Assembly: GCF_033971905.1 (NCBI RefSeq)
Contig: NZ_JALBUT010000005.1
Span: forward strand, 1 to 64,000
Direction of reading: 5' to 3'
Length of the DNA: 64,000 nucleotides
From: Intestinicryptomonas porci
GTDB lineage: Bacteria > Verrucomicrobiota > Verrucomicrobiia > Opitutales > Intestinicryptomonadaceae
Shown: piece by piece, positions 16,793 through 24,596 of the stretch
Numbering within the stretch: the first letter of the stretch is position 1
Layout of the letters: each line of letters opens with the position of its first letter
Notes under the pieces: model-generated
Told to the model about the DNA's origin: nothing
The model's input: only the letters and a program-made list of their open reading frames with translations
Databases searched by the model: none
Program-made: the position numbers and the translations under genes

Positions 16793-17626
16793 ATGGGAAA
16801 GTTTTTTCTCTTATTTTGCTTGGTTTGCCCGTCTTTTGCGTTTCCCAAAGACATCTATATTTGGGACGGCGAAAAGATGCCCTATGCCGCCAAATCTTCA
16901 AAAAACGTTGGCGGAGGGGAGGAAGAGCGATATAGTGAAATTGCTTTTCCTTTTATGCGGTATTTTAAGGCTGAAAACAATAATGGCGAACCGACTGCGG
17001 CAGTCCTCATCTTGGGCGGCGGGGGATACAGACAGCTTGCTCTCCAAAAAGACGCAGTTCCTGCCGCAAAACTCTTGTCAAAAAACGGGCTTGCCTGCTT
17101 TGTGCTTGCCTACCGCCTGCCTGACAACCGCGACGGAGCATTGCAGGACGCTCGGCGCGCAATGCGCCTGATATATAAAAACGCAAAAGCTCTCAATATC
17201 GACCCTGAAAAAATCGGCGTGATGGGTTTTAGCGCGGGCGGTCATTTGGCGGCGCGCCTTTCAAACGAGGATATGGATTTTTATGAAAAGCTTGACGGCG
17301 CGGACGATTTTCCAAAAAAGGCGGCATTTTCAGTCTTGATATATCCCGCATATTTGGCGGACAAAGAAACTCTCGAATTGTCTTCCGAAATCAAGGCATC
17401 TCAAAAATCCCCCCGCGCGTTTATAATGCAGACTCAGGACGACAAGGCTTACGAGGCAAGCTCAGTCTCATATATGCTTGCGCTTCGCAAATTCGGAGTG
17501 CCTGTCGATTTTCATTATTTTCACAAGGGCGGGCACGGCTACGGATTGGGAATAAAGGGTGTTCCCGCAAGCGCGTGGGCGGATTTGCTTTTGGAATGGA
17601 TGCGGTTTAATAAATTCGCAAACTAA
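16793..17626 (+). CDS. Secreted alpha/beta hydrolase, carbohydrate esterase-like (copy 2)
   Basis: Tandem paralogue of the preceding gene, sharing IWDGEKMP, GFSAGGHL, VLIYPAYLAD, DFHYFHKGGHGYG and most of the core, but lacking the roughly 40-residue insert after the signal peptide. Signal peptide about 1-17 (ending SFAFPKD); nucleophile Ser147; oxyanion loop ILGGGGYRQLA. ATG at 16793 is preferred; an in-frame TTG at 16787 is possible and no strong ribosome site is seen. The two copies probably arose by duplication and split the substrate range. 277 residues. Confidence 0.87.
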   Translation: MGKFFLLFCLVCPSFAFPKDIYIWDGEKMPYAAKSSKNVGGGEEERYSEIAFPFMRYFKAENNNGEPTAAVLILGGGGYRQLALQKDAVPAAKLLSKNGLACFVLAYRLPDNRDGALQDARRAMRLIYKNAKALNIDPEKIGVMGFSAGGHLAARLSNEDMDFYEKLDGADDFPKKAAFSVLIYPAYLADKETLELSSEIKASQKSPRAFIMQTQDDKAYEASSVSYMLALRKFGVPVDFHYFHKGGHGYGLGIKGVPASAWADLLLEWMRFNKFAN

Positions 17627-17680
17627 TTTTTGTGTTGAAGATTTTACTCCGCTAAAAAAGAATAGTGAAAATTTTTATTT

Positions 17681-18418
17681 ATGGCAAAAATCATCGCGAT
17701 ATTTTCTTTTCTCGCCGCAGTGGTTGCAATCGTTTTGATGGCAGTCGGCGTGCGCACTTCTAAAACTCTAATGCCCCCCAAGCCCGAAGGGCACTTGGCT
17801 TTGGCTGTTCCCATGCAGTCGGGCAAATGGAAAGGGGAAGACACTCCGCTTGGGGCAACCGAAGAAGTCCAAAGGGCGAGCGAAAACTTGCTTTCGGTAA
17901 ACGAATATTTGTCGCGAAAATACACTTCGGGGAAATCTGAGTTCACGCTTTACATTTCATACTGGGCGCAGGGCAAGGAGTCTGTCGCAAAGGCTTCCAC
18001 GCATGTCCCCGACAACTGCTGGGTGCGTAACGGCTGGAAAAATTTAAAGGATAAAAAATCCGACGGCAACGTATTTTATGTGGGCGGAAAAAAACTTAAG
18101 CCCTTTTACAAGCGCGAATTTGAAATAAAAAATCCAAGCGGCGAAGTCCAAAATCGAAAAGTAGCCTATTGGTATGTCGTAAACGGCAAAGCCTACGATT
18201 TCGGCAGTGGCGAAACTTCAATTCCAAGCCCGACAAAGTATGTGCAAAATATGATCAGGCAAAGCCAAGAGGGCATACCCGAGCAGTACTTCGTAAGGGT
18301 TGACTCCTCTTCTCCAATAGAAGAAATATTTGAAGATGCAGATTTTCAGAAAATCCTAAACGTATTGGGCGAACTTGTTTTATTTGAAAAGGACGGCGAA
18401 ACGGAGGCAGAAAAATGA
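17681..18418 (+). CDS. Exosortase-associated protein EpsI
   Basis: EpsI/DUF3485 protein that partners the exosortase of PEP-CTERM sorting. One N-terminal membrane segment (about 4-24) leads into a periplasmic domain with TLYISYWAQGKES, the THVPDNCWVRNGW motif (His and Cys kept, as in the EpsI family) and VAYWYVVNGKAYDFG. In Gram-negative bacteria with exopolysaccharide and PEP-CTERM systems EpsI is often next to or fused to exosortase. Here it overlaps the exosortase start by 4 bp (ATGA). 245 residues; the exact biochemical role of the family is not established. Confidence 0.88.
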   Translation: MAKIIAIFSFLAAVVAIVLMAVGVRTSKTLMPPKPEGHLALAVPMQSGKWKGEDTPLGATEEVQRASENLLSVNEYLSRKYTSGKSEFTLYISYWAQGKESVAKASTHVPDNCWVRNGWKNLKDKKSDGNVFYVGGKKLKPFYKREFEIKNPSGEVQNRKVAYWYVVNGKAYDFGSGETSIPSPTKYVQNMIRQSQEGIPEQYFVRVDSSSPIEEIFEDADFQKILNVLGELVLFEKDGETEAEK

Positions 18419-19413
18419 AACTTCCCAAATTCTTGGAAAAATACGAATTTTTCAGAATGCCGAAAATCGCAATTTTGTTTGCGTTTTGCGCGCTTGTGAT
18501 GGTTGCCGCGATAATCGAGCCTCTGTCAAAAAATTGGAGCGGAAGGCAGGATTACGCCTTCGGATATTTGATGCCGTTTTTCGCATTGTATGTTTTGTAC
18601 GACAGATGGGGCAAAATTTTCGGATACTTTAAAAATCCGTCCGTCGAAAGCAAAAAATATTCTGCCGCCGACATTATTATAATTTTGTTTTTCGGCGCGA
18701 TGTTCTTTTGCGGAATAACAACTTATTTGTTCGGAGTCTTCTTTTATGCGGTGTCGTCAAACTTCGGCGCGCCCACATTTATTGCGACTTTCGGCTTTTC
18801 GTTCTCGGCGTTTGCAATGGCGTTTTTCGCGGGGGAAAAAAATCTTTCGGGAAGCCTGATGCCCGTAGGGGAGCGCGTAAAATTCGCGGGGCTTTTCATG
18901 TTCCCGTGCTTTGCCTGGCTTGTGTCGGCTCCGATATTTGAAGTGATAGAAAACAAAATTAGCTTGTTTTTGCTAAGCATAGTTGCGGCAATAGTATATA
19001 ACGTAATGGATATGCTTGGTTACGTCGTGACATTGAGCGGAAATACGCTGACTTTCCCGAACGGCTCTGTGGGCGTGGCGGACGCTTGCAGCGGCATACG
19101 CTCACTAACCGCTTGCCTCTTCGCAGGGTCATTCCTTGCCGCAGTGTTTTTGGATAAACTTTGGAAGAAAGTTCTGCTTGTGGCGTTTTCAATGGTTTTT
19201 GCATTCATAAACAACGTGATAAGGGCGATGTTCCTTTCATTTTGGGCTTACACAAACGGACCCGATTCAATCAGCGGCTTCGTGCATGACGCGGCAGGCT
19301 ATTTTGTGATGATTATGACGATTGTCTGCCTGCTGCTTTTAATGCCAATCTTCCAGTTTAGTGCAGTGCCGCCCGAATTTCGCGACAAGGAAAACGGCCG
19401 CGGTAATGATTGA
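18415..19413 (+). CDS. Exosortase (PEP-CTERM sorting transpeptidase)
   Basis: Multi-pass inner-membrane cysteine enzyme thought to cut PEP-CTERM tails and attach the protein to an envelope or exopolysaccharide carrier. About eight hydrophobic segments are visible. The catalytic triad is complete: Cys225 in ADACSGIRSL, Arg270 in NNVIRAMFLSF and His291 in FVHDAAGYFV. 332 residues. It pairs with the EpsI gene just upstream; the only PEP-CTERM gene in the window is the broken one 340 bp downstream, so working substrates must be encoded elsewhere. The Xrt subtype was not assigned. Confidence 0.93.
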   Translation: MKLPKFLEKYEFFRMPKIAILFAFCALVMVAAIIEPLSKNWSGRQDYAFGYLMPFFALYVLYDRWGKIFGYFKNPSVESKKYSAADIIIILFFGAMFFCGITTYLFGVFFYAVSSNFGAPTFIATFGFSFSAFAMAFFAGEKNLSGSLMPVGERVKFAGLFMFPCFAWLVSAPIFEVIENKISLFLLSIVAAIVYNVMDMLGYVVTLSGNTLTFPNGSVGVADACSGIRSLTACLFAGSFLAAVFLDKLWKKVLLVAFSMVFAFINNVIRAMFLSFWAYTNGPDSISGFVHDAAGYFVMIMTIVCLLLLMPIFQFSAVPPEFRDKENGRGND

Positions 19414-19545
19414 TTTTGCGCACATTATAAAATAAATCGGCAAAAAGGCGGCTGAAAATTTGTTAATTGCTCTGTTTAAGTTTTGCCGATGTTAGAAAAC
19501 ACCCAAAATCCCTTTTATTTAAAAGGGATTTCAGCATTTTGGTAG

Positions 19546-19572
19546 CCGTATTAAGAATACGGTTGTTTTTTT
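19546..19572 (+). terminator. Terminator after the exosortase gene
   Basis: CCGTATT (19546-19552) pairs with AATACGG (19556-19562) around a 3-base loop, followed by TTGTTTTTTT. A second perfect hairpin, AAATCCCTTTT/AAAAGGGATTT at 19506-19531, lies just before it but lacks its own T run. Together they end the esterase-EpsI-exosortase block, 130 bp past the last stop. The rest of the gap 19414-19753 is AT-rich without a gene. Confidence 0.75.
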
Positions 19573-19710
19573 ATTAGCGCAATATGATTAAAATCAAAAA
19601 CTTAATTTTTTTAAACAAAACAAAATCAAGACAACCCGCAAAATCTATTTTCAAATATTCTTTGGAATAAATAACTTATATTTTTGATTGACAACCTTAT
19701 TCTTAATACG
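19547..19710. repeat. 13-bp inverted repeat flanking 138 bp
   Basis: CGTATTAAGAATA at 19547-19559 recurs as its exact reverse complement TATTCTTAATACG at 19698-19710. The left copy is part of the terminator stem; the right copy lies 44 bp before the PEP-CTERM remnant, just after a TTGACA at 19688-19693. It may be a shared regulatory motif, the ends of a small non-autonomous element, or chance in AT-rich DNA. Confidence 0.45.
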
Positions 19711-19753
19711 CATGCTTTTTTCGTAAAGATTTTACAATCAAGGATAAAATTAT

Positions 19754-20019
19754 ATGAAAAAAGTTTTGGCTTCATTTATGCTTTTTACTCCGTCGATGGA
19801 TAATGGCAACAAAAGCGGAGGCATGGAATGGGTCATTCCCGAAACAAACAACAATCCGTGGACATGGCGCCTTCTAACCAAGTCAACGGAACAGGGAACA
19901 GTTGACGACACTTATACAATGCTAAACGGCAACGTTACCGTCGTTCCCGAACCCTCAACCTACCAGCAATCTTCGGCGCATTGGTTGCAATGCTAAGCAT
20001 CGCAAGACGTCGAAATTAA
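19754..20019 (+). pseudogene. PEP-CTERM protein remnant with frameshift
   Basis: The frame begins with a basic, signal-like MKKVLASFMLF and reaches VVPEPSTY, the core of the PEP-CTERM sorting tail, but then runs off frame to a stop at 19994-19996. From 19966 on, another frame continues the tail as AIFGALVAMLSIARRRN and TAA at 20017-20019, exactly the hydrophobic segment plus arginines expected after PEPST. One base has been lost close to 19964. The middle is also far too short for a typical passenger domain, so internal deletion is likely. It would have been a substrate of an exosortase such as the one upstream. Confidence 0.82.
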
Positions 20020-20096
20020 TAAGAATCTAAATGAAAATAATATACTAAATAGGTAAAATAAAATTTTTATTTTAGCATATTGTTTATTTTTATAAA

Positions 20097-20231
20097 ATGA
20101 ATATAAAAATGATAAATATGGGGTTTGGTGATTGTCTTGTTATAAAAGAAGGCAATCGCAAGTTATTAGTAGATTGTGGCAGTAAATATAAACAAAAATA
20201 TAAAAATAGTCTTGTTTATGTAGACGTGTAA
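20097..20231 (+). pseudogene. N-terminal fragment of a metallo-beta-lactamase-fold protein
   Basis: A 44-codon open frame whose product includes MINMGFGDCLVIKEGNRKLL followed by VDCGS. This matches the first two strands of ComEC/Rec2-like metallo-beta-lactamase-fold hydrolases, where a GxGDxxxI strand is followed by xLIDCG. The HxHxDH metal motif that should come next is missing, because the frame ends 18 codons later. Codon use is AT-rich and unlike the neighbours, suggesting acquired and truncated DNA. The family match is inference from a short stretch. Confidence 0.5.
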
Positions 20232-20245
20232 ATATCTAAAAAAAT

Positions 20246-21901
20246 ATGAAAAATTTTATAATATTAAGTCTTGTTTTATTGGCATCAAATTTGTTTGCGG
20301 GGCAGGTTTTTTATGTTACCACAAGCGGCAGTGATTCAAATGACGGGAAGAGTTGGGTTACAGCGTTTGCAAATGTTCAGTCGGCTATAGATGCTGCTGC
20401 AAGGGTTGCAACTTCTGAAAGCCCATCGGAAGTATGGATAAGTAGAGGCACATACAAACATGGTAGTGCAATGACCATGAAAAATAACGTTGCAATTTAT
20501 GGTGGTTTTGCAGGAACAGAAACAAGAAAAGAAGAGCGTGTAGTTGGTAATGAAACAATCCTTGATGGCGAAGGTGAATATAGAGTATTTTATAATAAAT
20601 ATACAAAATCAAATCCGCTTACAAATAGTGCAAAATTAGATAATGTAACGATACAAAATGGGTATTCAGCTTCCGACGACGGCGGTGGGATGTATAATTC
20701 TTCCTCGAGTCCGACGCTTACAAATTGCACGTTCAGTGGCAACAGTGCAAAATACGACGGCGGTGGGATGTATAATTCTTATTCGAGTCCGGTCTTGACA
20801 AATTGCACGTTCACCAACAACAGTGCTTCTCTCGACGGCGGTGGGATGCATAATTATTTCTCGAGCCCAACGCTTACAAATTGCACGTTCAGTGGCAACA
20901 GTGCTTCTTCCGACGGCGGTGGGATGTATAATATTTCCTCGAGTCCGGTATTGACAAATTGCACGTTCAGTGGCAACAGTGCTTCTTACAACGGCGGTGG
21001 GATGTATAATTCTGGAGGTAGTCCGGTGTTGACAAATTGCACGTTCAGTGGCAACAGTGCTTCTTCCGGCGGCGGGATGCATAATTATTTCTCGAGCCCA
21101 ACGCTTACAAATTGCACGTTCAGCGGCAACAGTGCAGAAGACTACGGCGGTGGGATGTATAATCGCGGTTCCTCGAGTCCGACGTTGACAAATTGCATAT
21201 TATGGGGAAATACCACGACATTTGGTGGTAATGAAATCTATAATTATGATTCATATAGTAAGCCAACAATAGACACTTGTATAATACAAAATGGTAAGAG
21301 TGGAATATATAATAGCGGTTATTGTACATTTACAACAGAACTAATAACAACAGACCCCAAACTAATGCCACTTGGCAACTATGGTGGCAGCGTGCAAACT
21401 TGCCCAGTAGGAGCTGGTAGTTCGGCAATAGGTACAGGTAAGGTTGTTGAAGGAGTTTCAACAGATGCACGAGGTTTTGCACGTTCTGAAACCGCACCAA
21501 CAATAGGAGCTTGTGAATATAAGTCTGAATTTGACAATTGGGCAGAAAATGCTGGACTCTCAGGCTACAACGCAAAACCAACAGCAACTCCGCACAATGA
21601 CGGGATAACAAATCTTGAAAAGTTTGTGTTTGGTTTGGATGGTAGTAGGGCAACTTCTTATGGGGCAAATCCAAACTTTAAGCATTCGGTGGAAGGCGGC
21701 GTTGCAAGCTTTCAATTCCCCGTTCGCAAAGACGCTTCAGGCATATCGGTAAAGCTTATGATGTCAAATGACATGTCAAATTGGGAAGAAGCTGATGCTG
21801 TTTCAATAGGGGAGAGCGGAGAGTTTAATTTGTTCAATTACTCTGTACCTCTTCCTCTTAATGGCAAGCTTTTCTTTAAGCTCAAAGTATTGGAAAAATA
21901 G
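20246..21901 (+). CDS. Secreted right-handed beta-helix repeat protein
   Basis: Likely surface or secreted protein with a pectate-lyase-like solenoid. Signal peptide about 1-18 (ending NLFAG), then a typical VTTSGSDSNDGKSW opening, where a strand of DUF1565-like beta-helix proteins begins. About residues 145-326 are seven copies of a 26-residue unit with consensus DGGGMYN-x-SSPTLTNCTFSGNSA. A C-terminal part (about 430-551; a DGITNLEKFVFGLDGS motif) is one I associate with verrucomicrobial extracellular proteins. No catalytic site is evident; adhesion or glycan binding is more likely than lyase activity. It lacks a PEP-CTERM tail. AT-rich relative to neighbours. Confidence 0.85.
   Translation: MKNFIILSLVLLASNLFAGQVFYVTTSGSDSNDGKSWVTAFANVQSAIDAAARVATSESPSEVWISRGTYKHGSAMTMKNNVAIYGGFAGTETRKEERVVGNETILDGEGEYRVFYNKYTKSNPLTNSAKLDNVTIQNGYSASDDGGGMYNSSSSPTLTNCTFSGNSAKYDGGGMYNSYSSPVLTNCTFTNNSASLDGGGMHNYFSSPTLTNCTFSGNSASSDGGGMYNISSSPVLTNCTFSGNSASYNGGGMYNSGGSPVLTNCTFSGNSASSGGGMHNYFSSPTLTNCTFSGNSAEDYGGGMYNRGSSSPTLTNCILWGNTTTFGGNEIYNYDSYSKPTIDTCIIQNGKSGIYNSGYCTFTTELITTDPKLMPLGNYGGSVQTCPVGAGSSAIGTGKVVEGVSTDARGFARSETAPTIGACEYKSEFDNWAENAGLSGYNAKPTATPHNDGITNLEKFVFGLDGSRATSYGANPNFKHSVEGGVASFQFPVRKDASGISVKLMMSNDMSNWEEADAVSIGESGEFNLFNYSVPLPLNGKLFFKLKVLEK
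20678..21223 (+). repeat. 78-bp coding tandem repeats (about seven)
   Basis: Five units of exactly 78 bp begin at 20678, 20756, 20834, 20912 and 20990; a 75-bp unit at 21068 and an 81-bp final unit follow. Each begins near GACGGCGGTGGGATG and contains ACAAATTGCACGTTCAGTGG. Units 3 and 6 are almost identical, a sign of recent duplication or gene conversion. All length changes are multiples of 3, so the frame is kept. Confidence 0.9.
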
Positions 21902-21938
21902 CTTGTTTTAGTTTGGTAGATTTCCTTTGGGAGTAAAA

Positions 21939-21974
21939 AAAGATGGCGTCTTTTATGGCGTCATCTTTTCTTTT
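21939..21974. terminator. Bidirectional terminator between beta-helix gene and trpA
   Basis: AAAGATGGCG (21939-21948) pairs with CGTCATCTTT (21959-21968) with one G-U. T-rich sequence follows on both strands, with the better T run on the minus strand after trpA. It lies 38 bp from each gene end and ends two convergent units. Confidence 0.8.
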
Positions 21975-22012
21975 ATGGTATTTTTAGTGGCTTGGTTTTG
22001 CTTTCGCAAAAA

Positions 22013-22819
22013 TCAGTCTCTTTGCATTGCGCTTGAGAGGGTTTTTACGAAATTAATGGCGTTTTCGATTGCCTTGTCTTCCCCGTCTTCGATGCGGGTT
22101 TTATAGACTAAATCGACGAGCTTGCTGCCCACAATCACGCAGTCGGCGTTCATTGCCGCAAGGTGCGCGCTTTCAAAATTTGAAATGCCAAAGCCTGCGC
22201 CGACGGGCAGTTCTGATGCTTCGCGCACGTCTTTCAGGCGTTTTGCAAAGCCTTCGGGAAGTTTGTCCCTTATGCCCGTCACTCCCGCGACTGTCACATA
22301 GTATAAAAATCCCGAGCCTGTTTGCGAAATCTTTTTTACTCTTTTTAGCAGAGTTGTGGGGGAGGCTATTGCGATGAAGTCCAAACCGTTTTCTTTTAGG
22401 ACGGGAACGACTTCCCCGCTTTCTTCAAGCGGAAGGTCGGCAACAAGCCATGCGTTTGCCCCCGAATTTTTTGTGCGCAGGGCGAGTTCTTCCAAGCCGA
22501 TTTGCAGGAATGTGTTGAAGTATCCGAATATGATAAACGGGGTTTTTACGCCTTTTGCCCTCAGCCTTTTTACCATGTCCAGAATTTGCAGAATGTTTGT
22601 CTGCGACTGTAACGCTCTGTTGCTTGCTTCTTGGATTGTCTTGCCGTCCGCCATGGGGTCGGAAAACGGGACGCCGAGTTCTATTATGTCCGCGCCGTTT
22701 TTTGAGATTGCCTCGACGAGCCTTTCGGTAAAGCCTATATTCGGGTCGCCGCAGGTTACAAACAGGGCAAGTGCCGCGCGGTTTTTGTCTTTTAAATTTT
22801 TGAATGTTTGACTAATCAT
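22013..22819 (-). CDS. trpA: Tryptophan synthase alpha subunit
   Basis: Splits indole-3-glycerol phosphate to indole and glyceraldehyde 3-phosphate and channels indole to TrpB. TIM-barrel motifs: ALFVTCGDPNIGF at the N-terminus, the catalytic Glu in DIIELGVPFSDPMADG, and GAGFGISNFESA plus VIVGSKLVDLV for phosphate binding. 268 residues, standard. It is last in the trp operon and overlaps the fused trpFB gene by 8 bp, which suggests translational coupling to its partner subunit. Confidence 0.97.
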   Translation of the reverse strand: MISQTFKNLKDKNRAALALFVTCGDPNIGFTERLVEAISKNGADIIELGVPFSDPMADGKTIQEASNRALQSQTNILQILDMVKRLRAKGVKTPFIIFGYFNTFLQIGLEELALRTKNSGANAWLVADLPLEESGEVVPVLKENGLDFIAIASPTTLLKRVKKISQTGSGFLYYVTVAGVTGIRDKLPEGFAKRLKDVREASELPVGAGFGISNFESAHLAAMNADCVIVGSKLVDLVYKTRIEDGEDKAIENAINFVKTLSSAMQRD

Positions 22820-24596
22820 TTTTTTTGCCTTTCAGATAATTCATTACGCTTTCCATATCCTTGTCGCCCCTTCCCGAAAGGCATACGACAATGTTTTCGC
22901 CCTTTTGGCGTTTTTTTGCGTTTTTTATCGCCTGAGCGACTGCGTGCGAGGATTCGAGGGCGGGGATTATCCCTTCAAGCCTGCACAAAAGTTGGAAGGC
23001 TTCCACTGCTTCGTCGTCGTTTATGACTTCGTATTTCACTCTTCCGATGTCTCTTAAATAGGCGTGTTCGGGACCTATGCCGGGGTAGTCTAAACCTGCG
23101 CAGACTGAATGCGTGTTTTTTATTTGCCCGAATTCGTCCTGCAAAAGGTAGGTTTTGTTGCCGTGCAAAACTCCGACGCTTCCCGCGTTTAAGCTTGCCG
23201 CGTGCCTTCCCGTTTCGATGCCTTCGCCGCCCGCTTCAACGCCCGTTATTGCGACTTCTTTATCGTCCAAAAACGCGCTGAAAAGTCCTATTGAATTGCT
23301 TCCGCCGCCAACGCAGGCGATTGCTTCGTCCGGAAGTTTTCCGAAAGCTTTCAGGCTTTGGGCTTTGGCTTCCCTCCCGATTATCGACTGGAAGTGGCGC
23401 ACGATTTGCGGATAGGGGTATGGCCCTGCCGCAGTTCCTATGACGTAGAAAGTGTTTTGGCAGGTTGCGACCCAGTTTCGCAGGGCTTCGTTCATCGCGT
23501 CTTTTAAAGTCGCGCTCCCCGCGTTTACGGAAATTAAGTTTGCGCCGAGCATTTTCATTCTATCGACATTCGGGGCTTGGCGGGCGATGTCTTCGCTTCC
23601 CATAAAGACGTCGCATTCAAAGCCCAAGAGGGCGGCGACGGTTGCGGTTGCGACCCCGTGCATTCCCGCCCCTGTTTCTGCGATTAGGCGTGTTTTGCCC
23701 ATTTGCTTGGCAAGAAGAGCCTGTCCCAAGGCGTTGTTTATTTTGTGCGCCCCCGTATGGTTTAGGTCTTCGCGCTTCAAGTAGATGTTTGCGCCGCCGC
23801 AGTATTCCGTGAGCCTTTTGGCGAAGTAAAGCGGCGAGGGGCGCCCAACGTAGTCCTTTAAAAGGGCGTTGAATTCCGCCTTGAATTTTGCGGATTTTTT
23901 TGCTTTTGCGAACGTTTCTTCAAGTTCGCGCAGAGGTTCTGCGAGCGTTTCCGCAACGTATGTTCCGCCGTATATTCCATAGCGGGTTTTGTCGGATTTT
24001 TTTAGTGCATTCATTGTCGTTATGATTTTTGAAATATTTTTTTCACCTCTTTTGTCTTCCAGCGAGCTGTTCAAGTCGAGGGCGTAAGGTCTTGCTTTTT
24101 TAAAGGCTTCTTTTGCGTTTTTAGATGAAATTCCTCCCGCCAAAACAAGCTTTTTCATCGAGGATAGCCTGCCTGCCAAATCCCAGTTCGATGTTTTGCC
24201 CGAACCGCCCTGTCTTGCGTCCGCCACGATTATTTCGGCGGGGAATTTGGCGGCGGCGTTTACGTCGCTTTCGCTTTCAAGGCAAAATGCCTTCCATATT
24301 TTCGCCTTTGTTTTTTTTGCGAGAGATGCCGCGAATGCTTCGTCTTCGTTTCCATGGAGCTGTATTGCAAAAAGGTTTAGGCTTTTTTGGATTTTCAAAA
24401 TAAAATCTTCGCTTTGGTTTTGAAAAACACCGACAAGCTTTGCGCCTTTTAGGCTTTTTGAAATCTTTTCGGCTTCTTGCGTTTCAATTTTGCGCGGAGA
24501 ATTTTCGGCGAATATGAGCCCGATAAAGTCCGCGCCGCCTGCCTGCGCGGCTTGCGCCGCTTCAATGGTTTTTATGCCGCAAATTTTTATTTTCAT
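22812..24596 (-). CDS. trpFB: Fused phosphoribosylanthranilate isomerase / tryptophan synthase beta (TrpF-TrpB)
   Basis: One uninterrupted 594-residue frame joins two enzymes that are usually separate. Residues 1 to about 194 are TrpF, with Cys6 in KIKICGIKT, Asp126 in VADARQGGSGKT and VLAGGISSKN. From Met195 (MNALKKSDKTRYGIYGGTYV) the sequence is a full TrpB: PLP Lys285 in NHTGAHKINNAL, GGGSNSIGLFSAF and the C-terminal LSGRGDKD. There is almost no linker, and Met195 matches a normal trpB N-terminus, so the fusion probably arose by loss of the trpF stop. Internal initiation at Met195 could still give free TrpB. Confidence 0.96.
   Translation of the reverse strand: MKIKICGIKTIEAAQAAQAGGADFIGLIFAENSPRKIETQEAEKISKSLKGAKLVGVFQNQSEDFILKIQKSLNLFAIQLHGNEDEAFAASLAKKTKAKIWKAFCLESESDVNAAAKFPAEIIVADARQGGSGKTSNWDLAGRLSSMKKLVLAGGISSKNAKEAFKKARPYALDLNSSLEDKRGEKNISKIITTMNALKKSDKTRYGIYGGTYVAETLAEPLRELEETFAKAKKSAKFKAEFNALLKDYVGRPSPLYFAKRLTEYCGGANIYLKREDLNHTGAHKINNALGQALLAKQMGKTRLIAETGAGMHGVATATVAALLGFECDVFMGSEDIARQAPNVDRMKMLGANLISVNAGSATLKDAMNEALRNWVATCQNTFYVIGTAAGPYPYPQIVRHFQSIIGREAKAQSLKAFGKLPDEAIACVGGGSNSIGLFSAFLDDKEVAITGVEAGGEGIETGRHAASLNAGSVGVLHGNKTYLLQDEFGQIKNTHSVCAGLDYPGIGPEHAYLRDIGRVKYEVINDDEAVEAFQLLCRLEGIIPALESSHAVAQAIKNAKKRQKGENIVVCLSGRGDKDMESVMNYLKGKKND

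Noticed and set aside
20678..21223. Regular repeats that might be taken for CRISPR
   Set aside because: The period is 78 bp with no variable spacers, and all units are in one coding frame.
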